In this document: piece by piece, positions 43,999 through 52,255 of the stretch
Layout: each line of letters starts with the position of its first letter
How positions within the stretch are numbered: the first letter of the stretch is position 1
Assembly (NCBI RefSeq): GCF_038592985.1
Contig: NZ_CP151951.1
Location: 2,657,001-2,721,000, forward strand
DNA length: 64,000 nt
Direction of reading: 5' to 3'
DNA from: Paenibacillus sp. FSL R10-2782
GTDB lineage: Bacteria > Bacillota > Bacilli > Paenibacillales > Paenibacillaceae
Position numbers and translations under genes: made by a program
The notes under the pieces: generated by a model
Told to the model about the DNA's origin: nothing
The model's database searches: none
What the model saw: only the letters and a program-made list of their open reading frames with translations

Positions 43999-45008
43999 AC
44001 CAGCCTCGCAATGCAACTGCCAGAAGTATAGGGATTATTGTATTGTTAGTTGTGCTGACGATCCTGGTGGCGATACTCAGTATGAATGTGGGCAAGATGA
44101 ATCTGTCCCCTATGGAAGTATTCAAGGTTATCATCGGTGAAGGGACTCGCAAGCAGAATCTGATTGTGTTTGATTTTCGCCTGCCGCGTATCGTTCTAGG
44201 TATATTGGTCGGCATCGGTATGGCTATTTCGGGTTGTATTATGCAGAGCTTACTTAAAAACGACATGGCCAGTCCTGGTACGCTGGGAATCAGTTCTGGC
44301 TCCGGTTTGTTCGTACTTTTGTATGTTACTGTATTCGCCAGTGAGGGATTGTTTTCGCCTATCGTCCTGCCGGGACTGGCCTTTGCAGGGGGCATTGTAG
44401 CGGCAATCCTCATTTTCTTGTTCGCCTATAGGCGGAGGAAGGAAATTTCGCCGACCGGCTTGATTTTAACAGGCGTTGCTATGGGCAGTGGTTATTCCGC
44501 ATTGTCATTGATGATTACACTGAAGCTAGATGAGAAGCAATATGATTTTGCTTTGCGTTGGCAGGCTGGAAATCTGTGGGGAGATGACTGGAGCTACATT
44601 ATGGTACTGCTTCCTTGGGTACTCATCATTAGTTTTTACGTCTTTTATAAGTCGTACACTCTTAATGCGTTGAACCTGGGGAACCAGACGGCATCGGGAC
44701 TGGGGGTAGCGATCAAAGGGGAATTTATTGGTCTTACTATTGCTGCGGTGGCGCTTGCTTCGGGTAGCGTAGCCCTTGGCGGGAACTTCTTTTTTGTAGG
44801 TATGGTTAGTCCACATCTGGCGCGCAAGCTGGTAGGGCCTAATCATAAGCTGCTGCTGCCTACAACAGCGTTGGTAGGAGCACTCGTTATCCTGATCGCG
44901 GATACGATCACCCGAACCATTAGTTTTGGTGTAGATATCCCGACAGGCATCATTATCACAATCCTGGTGACTCCTTATTTCCTCTATTTATTGTCGAAGG
45001 CCAACTGA
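43995..45008 (+). CDS. FecCD-family iron-siderophore ABC permease (FeuC-like)
   Basis: A 337-residue permease partner with the same landmarks: 'RLPRIVLGILVGIGMAISGC', 'MQSLLKNDMASPGTLGISSG' and 'NFFFVGMVSPHLARKL'. It starts at TTG 43995 in a coupled 4-base overlap, with AAAGGAGGGAG upstream inside the previous gene. The operon ends here with a terminator and has no ATPase gene, so a shared ATPase elsewhere in the genome (as YusV serves Feu in B. subtilis) must be used. Confidence 0.92.
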   Translation: MNQPRNATARSIGIIVLLVVLTILVAILSMNVGKMNLSPMEVFKVIIGEGTRKQNLIVFDFRLPRIVLGILVGIGMAISGCIMQSLLKNDMASPGTLGISSGSGLFVLLYVTVFASEGLFSPIVLPGLAFAGGIVAAILIFLFAYRRRKEISPTGLILTGVAMGSGYSALSLMITLKLDEKQYDFALRWQAGNLWGDDWSYIMVLLPWVLIISFYVFYKSYTLNALNLGNQTASGLGVAIKGEFIGLTIAAVALASGSVALGGNFFFVGMVSPHLARKLVGPNHKLLLPTTALVGALVILIADTITRTISFGVDIPTGIIITILVTPYFLYLLSKAN

Positions 45009-45021
45009 TTCATATATAGCC

Positions 45022-45073
45022 AAAAGGCGTTAACCGATGTGAGCTGTGAGCTTACTTCGGGTTAACGCCTTTT
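45022..45073 (+). terminator. Terminator of the siderophore uptake operon
   Basis: AAAAGGCGTTAACC and GGTTAACGCCTTTT form a 14-bp perfect stem with a T tail, 13 bases after the last stop. Confidence 0.93.
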
Positions 45074-45217
45074 TAATTTGAATGATAAAATAGTGAACTT
45101 CATATGTTGTTATGACATATTTATGTGAGCATTTATTTTAAAAACAAGCAGGCATTATATCCGAAGTATGGTATGATAGCTTAGTTAAAACTGAACGACT
45201 ACTATTGGAGTGATCAT

Positions 45218-45412
45218 ATGGGTGCAAAAAGCAAGGGCGGCGGAACCGGCAGAGGTACAGGTAGTAAGGGCTGGACACGCTGGAACAAAACAGCCAAGCC
45301 CACAAGGGTGAAAAGCGCTGCTACAGGCGCACCGGGAAGTAAACCCGCAGGCGGCGCAAAAGGTGGCAGCACCAAACCAAGTGGTAATAAAAGCGGCGGC
45401 AGAAGTAAGTAA
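45218..45412 (+). CDS. Small basic Gly/Lys/Ser-rich protein
   Basis: A 64-residue protein, almost entirely Gly, Lys, Ser, Thr, Ala and Pro with a single 'GWTRWNKTAKPTR' patch and no acidic residues. Not membrane, no signal peptide. TTGGAGTG before the ATG and a strong terminator just after the stop support a real gene. The composition suggests a disordered nucleic-acid-binding or spore-core-type protein, but I do not recognise a family and function is unknown. Confidence 0.65.
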   Translation: MGAKSKGGGTGRGTGSKGWTRWNKTAKPTRVKSAATGAPGSKPAGGAKGGSTKPSGNKSGGRSK

Positions 45413-45444
45413 GCTGGACAAGTATATCGTCGTTCAAAAAAGTG

Positions 45445-45478
45445 AACACCTGATTTGGCAAAAGCAATCAGGTGTTTT
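45445..45478 (+). terminator. Terminator after small basic protein gene
   Basis: AACACCTGATT and AATCAGGTGTT form an 11-bp stem with a TTTTT tail. Confidence 0.9.
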
Positions 45479-45502
45479 TAATTTGAAGCAAGCAGGTGAA
45501 TA

Positions 45503-46195
45503 GTGCGAATCAATAAGTACATAAGCGAAACGGGGTTCTGCTCACGCCGGGAAACGAATAGATTGATTGCAGCCGGGCGAATTACGATTAATGGCACAGT
45601 TTGCGAAGCTGGAGCGAATGTAGAGCCGCAGGATTCCGTACTGATTGATGGGGAAACGATTCCGGTTAATAATAGCGAGCCTGTATATTTGGCCCTGAAT
45701 AAGCCCATCGGCATTGTATGTACGGCGGCGGAACAGGTTGCTGGCAATATTATTAGTTATGTAAACTTCCCTTCACGGATTTTTGCCATTGGCAGGCTGG
45801 ATAAGGCATCGGAGGGGTTGATTTTACTAACGAATGACGGAGATATCGTTAATAAGATGATGCGTTCTGAGCATGGTCATGAGAAAGAATATGTGGTGAC
45901 CGTAGACAAACCTGTTACAGGCGAGTTTACGCAGGCCATGTCCCGCGGTGTTGAAATATTGAACGTCATCACCAAACCATGTGATGTTTACCAGCAAGGT
46001 GAATATGAGTTTCGCATTATTTTGACCCAGGGCCTGAACTTGCAAATTCGTAGGATGTGCAAGGCTCTGGGATACAGCGTGCTAAAATTGGAGCGTATTC
46101 GAATTATGAATATTACACTGGATCATCTGGAACGAGGGAAATGGAGACATCTGGATGGTGAAGAGCTAAAGGTGCTTCTTTCTACGTTGAGATAG
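45503..46195 (+). CDS. rluF: 23S rRNA pseudouridine synthase, RluF type
   Basis: A 230-residue RsuA/RluF-family enzyme converting a uridine (position 2604 region in E. coli numbering) to pseudouridine in 23S rRNA. The N-terminal S4 domain is 'MRINKYISETGFCSRRETNR', then 'YLALNKPIGIVCT' and the catalytic Asp in 'AIGRLDKASEGLILLTND'; 'GLNLQIRRMCKALGY' is the usual late motif. GTG start with an AGGTGA-type site. Single gene. A hairpin with T-run at about 46275-46303 lies downstream. Confidence 0.92.
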   Translation: MRINKYISETGFCSRRETNRLIAAGRITINGTVCEAGANVEPQDSVLIDGETIPVNNSEPVYLALNKPIGIVCTAAEQVAGNIISYVNFPSRIFAIGRLDKASEGLILLTNDGDIVNKMMRSEHGHEKEYVVTVDKPVTGEFTQAMSRGVEILNVITKPCDVYQQGEYEFRIILTQGLNLQIRRMCKALGYSVLKLERIRIMNITLDHLERGKWRHLDGEELKVLLSTLR

Positions 46196-46274
46196 CATGT
46201 TGATACCTACTGAAATTTGTACGTCATCTAACTACATTGATTTTGTAGGCTTAAAAGTATTGGGTATTTCTGGG

Positions 46275-46303
46275 GCTCTATCCTACGGGAGAGAGCTTTT
46301 TTT
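46275..46303 (+). terminator. Probable terminator after rluF
   Basis: GCTCT...AGAGC with an inner TCC/GGG pairing followed by seven T residues. Otherwise the 46196-46497 gap shows only an AT-rich promoter region. Confidence 0.5.
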
Positions 46304-46497
46304 GGTTCTTTCTATTTAGTAAATAGTCTGTGCTTGTGTGATGGAAATTGACCAGTAGTCCTTCAATTATTCATAGCGAAATATTCGCTAGAAATCAATA
46401 TTGATATTTCCAATAGGATATTCTTATTTTGGGGAATAAAAGGCACCTACGAATCCGAAATGTACAGAAAGCTTATATCAAGAAGGAGAAGATGAAT

Positions 46498-46776
46498 ATG
46501 AGTATCTTGGAGGATTTATATTACGGCGAATGGTATCCAAGTGAACGAATCAGGACGAAAAACCCTGAGCTTGAACTAACCCATCAGAAAATATCCGCTT
46601 CTATGGAAAATCTAAAAGCAAGATTACCAGAACACGACTATAAATTAATTGAGGAGTTATCGGATTTAAATGATGTTCTAATTTCTATATTATCTGCTTC
46701 TGATTATATTTCTGGGTACAAAACGGGAGCTTTGATGATGTTAGAAATATTTGATGGGAGAAATTATCGAAACTAA
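46498..46776 (+). CDS. Small alpha-helical protein (DUF6809-like)
   Basis: A 92-residue cytosolic helical protein starting 'MSILEDLYYGEWYPSER' and ending 'SGYKTGALMMLEIFDG', a pattern shared by short Paenibacillus and Bacillus proteins seen beside spore or phage-like genes. AAGGAG is 9 bases before ATG 46498. The longer frame from 46429 adds a basic stretch without a ribosome site. Function unknown. Confidence 0.7.
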   Translation: MSILEDLYYGEWYPSERIRTKNPELELTHQKISASMENLKARLPEHDYKLIEELSDLNDVLISILSASDYISGYKTGALMMLEIFDGRNYRN

Positions 46777-46849
46777 GGTATATCTTTGTAAAGTAAAAAG
46801 AAAGGCCGGACGCAATACCATACCGGAACGGGTAAAACGAATGAACTAC

Positions 46850-46877
46850 ACCGACCCCATAATTGGAGTCGGTTTTT
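46850..46877 (+). terminator. Terminator sharing sequence with 56387-56414
   Basis: ACCGACCCCA-TAAT-TGGAGTCGGT followed by TTTTTACTTG. The same stem, loop and tail recur 9.5 kb away after the GH43 remnant. Confidence 0.85.
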
Positions 46878-46913
46878 ACTTGCTGTTTGGACAACCGGCG
46901 CTGAAACCTTAAC

Positions 46914-47579
46914 TCATAAACCTTGGCTAAGTCCTAATATCTGATCATTCACATTTACATTACTTAGTCCCCCGTGATAACAAACCACGGATGCAATGTC
47001 GAAATCTAAATACTTTTTCAATGAGAGACGAGCGGCATTCATATCCAGTGTGGTCGGGACATGAATGCCCCCGAGAATCCCGTTTACACTGTACATCGAA
47101 TCCCCGGCAATGAGGGTCTTACTTTGTCTTAAATAAAGGCTGATATGACCAGGGGTATGCCCAGAAGTATGGATGATGCGAATCCTGCCGCAAAACGGCA
47201 GTTCCTGACCATCTATTAAGGTATCGTCCACTTTCCCCTTCGGGGGATTCTCAAGGTGATCATCTTTTAAAAGAGGGATCTCCCCCTGAATATACGGCTT
47301 ATCCAGTTCGTGAGCATATACTTTAACATTATGGCCGCACTCCTGCAAAATCTCAGGAAGACTGCCTATATGATCCACGTCCTGATGCGTCAAAATCACA
47401 GCTTTTAGTTTGTTTAACGACACGCCTACCTTTTCTATGGCCACGCGTAAATCTTCAAATTGCCCTGGGAATCCGGTGTCTATTAAAACAGCCATTTCTT
47501 GATCCCACAAAAGAATGGGGTGAATAATATTCCCATGATAATCTAGATGAAGCATTTCTACTCCCTTTGAAATTTCCAT
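46914..47579 (-). CDS. MBL-fold metallo-hydrolase
   Basis: A 221-residue metallo-beta-lactamase-fold hydrolase. The zinc motif is 'VILTHQDVDHIGSLPEIL' (HxxxDH form), then 'RIIHTSGHTPGHISLYL' and 'TLIAGDSMY', with the last His in 'VVCYHGG'. It belongs to the broad glyoxalase II-like group; substrates include thioesters, lactones or RNA. Starts at 47579 with a GAGG-type site upstream. Monocistronic, convergent with the helical-protein gene. Confidence 0.88.
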   Translation of the reverse strand: MEISKGVEMLHLDYHGNIIHPILLWDQEMAVLIDTGFPGQFEDLRVAIEKVGVSLNKLKAVILTHQDVDHIGSLPEILQECGHNVKVYAHELDKPYIQGEIPLLKDDHLENPPKGKVDDTLIDGQELPFCGRIRIIHTSGHTPGHISLYLRQSKTLIAGDSMYSVNGILGGIHVPTTLDMNAARLSLKKYLDFDIASVVCYHGGLSNVNVNDQILGLSQGL

Positions 47580-47778
47580 AAGATCGAGCCTCCGTAAAAT
47601 GAAATTTATACATACAGCATTGCATCATTCGATTCCTAAACCTTTTTTTTCACCTCACGTGATTTGCTCGACAACATAAGGAACATAAACGCTCATTTTT
47701 TAATACCCCCACTTTCCTGTTTTCAGTTGATTTCTCCTTGTAAACGTACTGAGAACGTAAAAAGATACGGAGGTTCTA

Positions 47779-48036
47779 ATGGAAAAGCTAATCTATACAA
47801 ATGAAAGACAATATAATCAACATTGAGAACTTGTAGGAATTACAGGCGGTCCTGAACGTTACTGTCTGTCGCTTACGAAATCCAATTGGGATGCGGAAGA
47901 ACTGGCGCAGGACACTTGGGTAAAAGGATTAGTAAAGTTAAATAGCTTCGAGCATACCAATCCCAAAGCGCTTTTACTGTGGATTGCTAAGAACACCTGG
48001 ATTGATGATATACGGAGAAAAGGGAACAAGCGAAAG
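47779..48036 (+). pseudogene. ECF sigma factor gene interrupted by IS3-type element
   Basis: ATG with GGAGG upstream, then an in-frame TGA at 47824. The sigma-70 region 2 follows: 'CLSLTKSNWDAEELAQDTW' and 'LLLWIAKNTWIDDIRRKG'. The gene is cut exactly where the insertion element begins; the element's first base triplet supplies the stop. A possible degraded continuation ('FNDASSCPELSTSL') follows the right end of the element at about 49320, also with stops. Thus both a point lesion and an insertion. Confidence 0.82.
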
Positions 48037-48111
48037 TGAAGTGCACCCCTTAGAATAGACATTGGATAACCCCCCTGGTTTGTCCGATGAAATTCTAGGG
48101 GGTGTATTTTT

Positions 48112-48510
48112 ATGGCGATTAAAGGACAGAGGTTTAAAACATACTCGGATGAGATCAAAAAAGAGGCCATTCGTTTACATGTGGAGGAAAGATGGACTTA
48201 TCGGAAAATTACGGAGCATTTTGAGATTCAAGATCACGGGAGAGTGAAGAAATGGATGAAGAGATACCGAGAGCTAGGGGAATTTGGGCTACTGGATCAA
48301 CGGGGGCGTCGTAAAGAATATATCGATCAGGATAGATATGTTCAAAAGCTCAAACGGGAAAATGAAATGCTAAAAAAGTGTTTGGAAATCTGGATGCAGG
48401 AGGTAAAACGCACAAATATAGCGTCATTGAGAGCGCCGCAAAGGATTATGCCGTTAGCGACCTCTGCAAACTCTTTGCTGTCTCCAGAAGTGGATATTAC
48501 GCTTTCTTGA
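48112..48510 (+). CDS. IS3-family transposase OrfA
   Basis: A 132-residue DNA-binding protein of the element. Helix-turn-helix in 'EERWTYRKITEHFEIQDHGR' followed by 'WMKRYRELGEFGLLDQRGRR' and a leucine-zipper-like 'VQKLKRENEMLKKCLEI'. A slippery AAAAAAG at 48372-48378 in phase A AAA AAG would give -1 frameshifting to OrfB, the standard IS3 mechanism; the residues after about 87 of the unshifted product are probably meaningless. Confidence 0.88.
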   Translation: MAIKGQRFKTYSDEIKKEAIRLHVEERWTYRKITEHFEIQDHGRVKKWMKRYRELGEFGLLDQRGRRKEYIDQDRYVQKLKRENEMLKKCLEIWMQEVKRTNIASLRAPQRIMPLATSANSLLSPEVDITLS

Positions 48511-49248
48511 AACGTAAAGGAGTAGAACGGGACCAGGCCGCGAAAGAACTCATCCAAAAGGTGTATGAACGGTATAACGGAGTCTACGGTTATCGCCAAA
48601 TTCAACTGTTCCTGCTACACGCCCATGGGGTTTGGATGAATCATAAGAAGGTACTCAGAATCATGCAGGATCTAGGAATTCGTTCGAGAATCCGCCGAAA
48701 GCATCGTTGTAATTATGTTTCTTCTGAAGGAGGTCGGGTGGCAAAAAAAATATTGAAACGGGATTTCAACGCGGATGCTCCCAACCCAAAATGGGTGACA
48801 GATATTACGCAATATCGTGTAGGCGAGAAGTGGCTCTATCTCTCAGCCGTGAAGGATTTGTTCAATAACGAAATTATCGCTTATCAAATGAGCACCAGGA
48901 ACGACAATGAACTGGTTCTCCGAACCTTTCAGCAGGCGTGGACTCAGCAAAAAGACGTGACCGGACTGATCGTTCACAGCGATCAGGGATTCCAGTACAC
49001 GTCCCATGCATACAAAGGTTGGCGCCCGAATCAGCATGTCTCGCCGAGGCAATTGTTATGACAATGCCTCCATGGAGAGCTTCTTCTCGCATCTCAAAAC
49101 GGAAGGACTCTATCCTTATGATATCCGAAATATGGATGAGGCACAAAGGAAAATGGAAGATTAAATTCGATTTTATAACCAACATCGGCCACAACGAAGG
49201 CTAAACAAACTGCCCCCGGTAGAGTACCGGAAGCGGCTTATAGTCTAG
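48378..49248 (+). pseudogene. IS3-family transposase OrfB (integrase), frameshifted
   Basis: A DDE integrase. HTH_21-type start ('ESAAKDYAVSDLCKLFAVSR'), then first Asp in 'PKWVTDITQYR', second in 'IVHSDQGFQYTS'. Around 49015 the frame is lost; the continuation 'ISMSRRGNCYDNA' and the Glu-bearing 'MESFFSHLKTE' lie in another frame, and a TAA at about 49162 precedes the typical C-terminus 'LPPVEYRKRL'. Two lesions make it non-functional. Confidence 0.88.
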
Positions 49249-49484
49249 GGTCTTTTTTCAATGTCTATAGAATGGGGGCTTGACCAAAAGTAGCTATGCC
49301 GATAATGGACCTTTTTATTTTAACGATGCAAGTTCTTGTCCCGAGCTAAGTACATCGTTAGCCGTAAAGGACAAGAGCTTATATTCATTGCCGATGAGAT
49401 AGTTACAGACTGCCGCTGCTTTTATTTGTGCTATCGCCTCCCATTAAAACTAGAACGTCGACACCGCAAATTTTCACTCCGTAT

Positions 49485-49967
49485 TCATTTTAGTTCCAAC
49501 TCCATAAACACATCGGCTCTTACATAGGACATGGACCCGAGCTTCTCAACGGGAACGTGCTTGAACCCAATCGATTCGTAAAGATGGACAGCGTTCGGTA
49601 GCTTGGTACTGCTGCCTAAAAAGAGAGAAGTTGCGCCAAGCTCGCGTGCGCGGTTAATAGCGGCATGGATGATTCTCCGTCCGTATCCGCTCCCCCGACA
49701 CTCGGGTGTCACGCTCATCTTTGAGAGTTCGAACACGCCAGCTCCGGTCGACACGAGTGCAACGCATCCAACGATGGAATTGTCTGCGCGCGCGATGAGT
49801 ACGTCTCCTCCTCTGTTCATGATGTTTCCCACTGGGTCATTGAGGATAACCCGGTCCGCCTCTTCGAAGGTGAAGATGCGGGCAATCCATTCCTCGTTAA
49901 GGGTTTTGAAGGCCCAAGCTTCTTCGGACGTCTGCATAGAAGTGATCGTGAGTACTGTTTCAAGCAT
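49485..49967 (-). CDS. GNAT-family N-acetyltransferase
   Basis: A 160-residue acetyl-CoA-dependent acetyltransferase. Acetyl-CoA binding motif A is 'KMSVTPECRGSGYGRRIIH' and motif B 'AVHLYESIGFKHVPV'. ATG 49967 follows AGGAGGAGAT; a longer frame to 50027 reaches into the shared promoter. Divergent from the LysR gene and probably under its control. Substrate unknown (small amine or protein N-terminus). Confidence 0.87.
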   Translation of the reverse strand: MLETVLTITSMQTSEEAWAFKTLNEEWIARIFTFEEADRVILNDPVGNIMNRGGDVLIARADNSIVGCVALVSTGAGVFELSKMSVTPECRGSGYGRRIIHAAINRARELGATSLFLGSSTKLPNAVHLYESIGFKHVPVEKLGSMSYVRADVFMELELK

Positions 49968-50046
49968 GCTATCTCCTCCTCTTGTATGGTTTACTTCTAC
50001 TGTAGAAAAAATCAAACAATTGATCAATGTCGATTATTTGATTATG

Positions 50047-50067
50047 ATCATAGATGATATCTATGAT
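50047..50067. promoter_or_regulatory. 21-bp palindrome in the divergent GNAT/lysR region
   Basis: ATCATAGAT-GAT-ATCTATGAT, a perfect 9-3-9 inverted repeat 17 bases before the lysR start. It fits a LysR-type operator used for autoregulation and control of the divergent acetyltransferase gene. Confidence 0.6.
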
Positions 50068-50084
50068 TGGACGGTGGAAACCCA

Positions 50085-50948
50085 ATGGAACATCGATTAT
50101 TGACCTATTTTTTAATGGTCTGTGAAGAGCTTCATTTTACGCGAGCGGCTGAACGGTTGTTGATCAGCCAGCCGACGCTCAGCCATCAGATCCAACTGCT
50201 AGAGCACCAGCTAGGCATGCCGTTGTTTACCCGTATTGGTAAGAAGATTTATTTGTCCGAGGCAGGATGCATTTTGAGAAGCCATGCGTTAAACGCTTTT
50301 CACGAGTTGGACCAAGCTCGGGCTGCGATCGAAGAGCTTAGAGGCATGAAGCGAGGCCGCCTGCGGATTGGCTGTGCGGGCAACCATCTACTTTTGTCAG
50401 CCATCGCCGCGTTTTATCAACAGTATCCGGAGATTGAGCTGTCTGTTCAGGAATTGGCGACCGAGGAAGTAAAGGAGGGACTGCTCACCAATCGGGTCGA
50501 TCTCGGTATTGTCTATCTACCGCTGGATCACAAGCAACTTGAGAGCATTGAGTTGTTCGAGGACGAGCTTCAACTTGCCGTCGCGGCAGGGCACCCACTC
50601 GCGGCGGCGGATGCCGTCTCCCTCGCAGAGCTTCGAGCGCATCCTCTTGCCATGCTTCAGCCCAAGTTTCTCGTACGCCAGTTTTTTGACAGGTATTGCG
50701 AGAATGCAGGCTTCCATGTCAAGCCGATCCTGGAGCTCTCCACTCTGGAATCGTTACTACAGGTCGCGATGGCAGGGGTTGGTGCAGCTGTACTGCCACG
50801 ATCTTACCTCCAAACAGTTAACCAGCCTGCTATCAGCAAAATCTGCCTCAAAGATCCTGCTCCCATACGGAAAATTGGTCTGGTTTATCGCAAAACCTCC
50901 TATCTCAGTGCTGCAATGAAGACGTTTATCACCCAAATGATGGTGTGA
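50085..50948 (+). CDS. LysR-family transcriptional regulator
   Basis: A 287-residue regulator. The winged HTH is at the N-terminus ('LTYFLMVCEELHFTRAAERL', then 'ISQPTLSHQIQLLEHQLG') and the substrate-binding domain (about 90-287) contains 'RLRIGCAGNHLL' and 'VDLGIVYLPLDHKQL', resembling CynR-like members. ATG 50085 is preceded by GGTGGA; TTG 50067 lies in the palindrome and is less likely. Divergent from the GNAT gene with one shared operator candidate. Confidence 0.9.
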   Translation: MEHRLLTYFLMVCEELHFTRAAERLLISQPTLSHQIQLLEHQLGMPLFTRIGKKIYLSEAGCILRSHALNAFHELDQARAAIEELRGMKRGRLRIGCAGNHLLLSAIAAFYQQYPEIELSVQELATEEVKEGLLTNRVDLGIVYLPLDHKQLESIELFEDELQLAVAAGHPLAAADAVSLAELRAHPLAMLQPKFLVRQFFDRYCENAGFHVKPILELSTLESLLQVAMAGVGAAVLPRSYLQTVNQPAISKICLKDPAPIRKIGLVYRKTSYLSAAMKTFITQMMV

Positions 50949-51661
50949 TAATTCTTGACGCTTTCTAAAAAACACATAATCTTGTTTACTACCCCTAGCT
51001 TAATACTGCTGTCAGTTTATAACTTTATTCTCAGGGTCTAACACTTTATTTTCTGCTAACAGGGAACACGCTGAACAAGTATGGTTGCTCTCAGTGGTGA
51101 TTTAAGGAAAAATACAAAGGACGGGAAGTGTACTACCTCAGCAATTACGGGTACGCGCCGTACGCTTCTTCTAGACGCAGGTAACTCGCCAGCACATGCG
51201 CAGTTATTCCGAGAGGAACTGGCGAGGTACTGACTAGACTTGCAGGGCTGGATTGGTCTGGAATATGTCTCGACCTCGAAGGAATTCTGCAAAATCCCGA
51301 AACCGTGGATAAAGACAAATCAGGCTCTATTGGATACCTTGAGGCAGCGGTGCTGGGGGTTGCACTTGCTGTTAATACCGTTAACACCGCTAATTCATAG
51401 TCGTCCTTCCACTATTGCAGTGGAGAGGTGGCTTTTTCTTTGTGTGTTGTTCAGGTCCAGAAGGCAAATTTCATTGAACACCCAAATATCCCTGATCAAA
51501 AAATAAAGTCTTGGCAAACCGTGCAGGAATGATGCCAATTGTATGGGCCACTTGTTCCAAAGTGGAGTTTATGGTATTATATTCCTGGATATCGTTTTCC
51601 CGACTGTGCAGCCTAAAGCTCACTTCTACTTTACCAACGACATAATATTCCTTTGTAATTA

Positions 51662-51675
51662 TGTAAACGTTTTCA
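51662..51675 (+). promoter_or_regulatory. cre (CcpA) site, distal copy
   Basis: TGTAAACGTTTTCA matches TGWAANCGNTNWCA at every position and is followed by AATTTTAG, like the proximal copy at 52088. Confidence 0.72.
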
Positions 51676-52087
51676 ATTTTAGCTCGAAAGTTAAAATTTT
51701 CAATCGGTAAATGATAAAGAAGGGAGGGGAATTTGGGAATACGATCGGTAGTTCGTCAATATACAGGGTTGCCTATGAACCAGACACTATATTTGAGCAC
51801 AAACAGCTCGAATACACCATCTTGCGTGAAGACGACAGTTATGGCTTGCCATCGGTGAATTAAGGCGCTGATATCCAAAAGAATGCCTAGAACCGTGCAA
51901 CGCAGTTTGCTGGATGTACCGTAACCAAGGTAATTATAAAAAGCTATTAAATGGAATTTATTGGGCGAAAATAAAAATGATGAACTGGCTAATTCGGCTT
52001 GATTCGAGTCTTTATGGAGCTATGCAGCATAGCAGTTTATCAAAATGATCGTAAAAATCCAGTTATTGGAACCTAGTCCTCAAATCT

Positions 52088-52101
52088 TGAAAGCGGTTTC
52101 A
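52088..52101 (+). promoter_or_regulatory. cre (CcpA) site upstream of xynD
   Basis: TGAAAGCGGTTTCA matches the cre consensus at every position, about 155 bases before the xynD start. Glucose repression of the arabinoxylan hydrolase is expected. Confidence 0.78.
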
Positions 52102-52255
52102 ATTTTAGAGGGGAGGCTATAACATCTGCTAAAAATGTTACAAGTCCAAGTTTCGGAGCACCAACCTTCAAATAGGATACAAAATTACTAATTAAATCTA
52201 TGCATAGGCAATTTGTAAACTTTTAATAGACATGAAATATAAAAATGGAGGTAAT

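Larger units (their letters stand above)
48037..49286 (+). mobile_element. IS3-family (IS150-like) insertion sequence, defective
   Basis: About 1.25 kb. Left end TGAAGTGCACCCC and right end (reversed) TGGTCAAGCCCCC are imperfect inverted repeats that continue with a shared ATAGACATTG. A 4-bp target duplication, AAAG, flanks the element (48033-48036 and 49287-49290). It contains orfA and orfB in overlapping frames. Inserted into an ECF sigma factor gene. OrfB carries a frameshift and a stop, so this copy cannot move by itself. Confidence 0.9.
50949..52255 (+). other. 1.3 kb without intact genes; decayed frames and xynD control region
   Basis: A coding-like stretch at about 51224-51402 ('LTRLAGLDWSGICLDLEGIL' and on to 'VNTVNTANS') ends in a stop and is followed by a hairpin with T-run (CCACT...AGTGG, about 51404-51441); it may be the tail of a lost gene. 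Another at about 51727-51860 ('IYRVAYEPDTIFEHKQLEY') lacks a start. Two cre-containing promoter-like segments (51662 and 52088) share TTTCAATTTTAG after the cre site. No gene family recognised. Confidence 0.35.

Noticed and set aside
43995..45008. Possible zinc/manganese rather than iron transporter
   Set aside because: The FecCD fold, FeuA-like lipoprotein and Fur box all indicate ferric-siderophore uptake.
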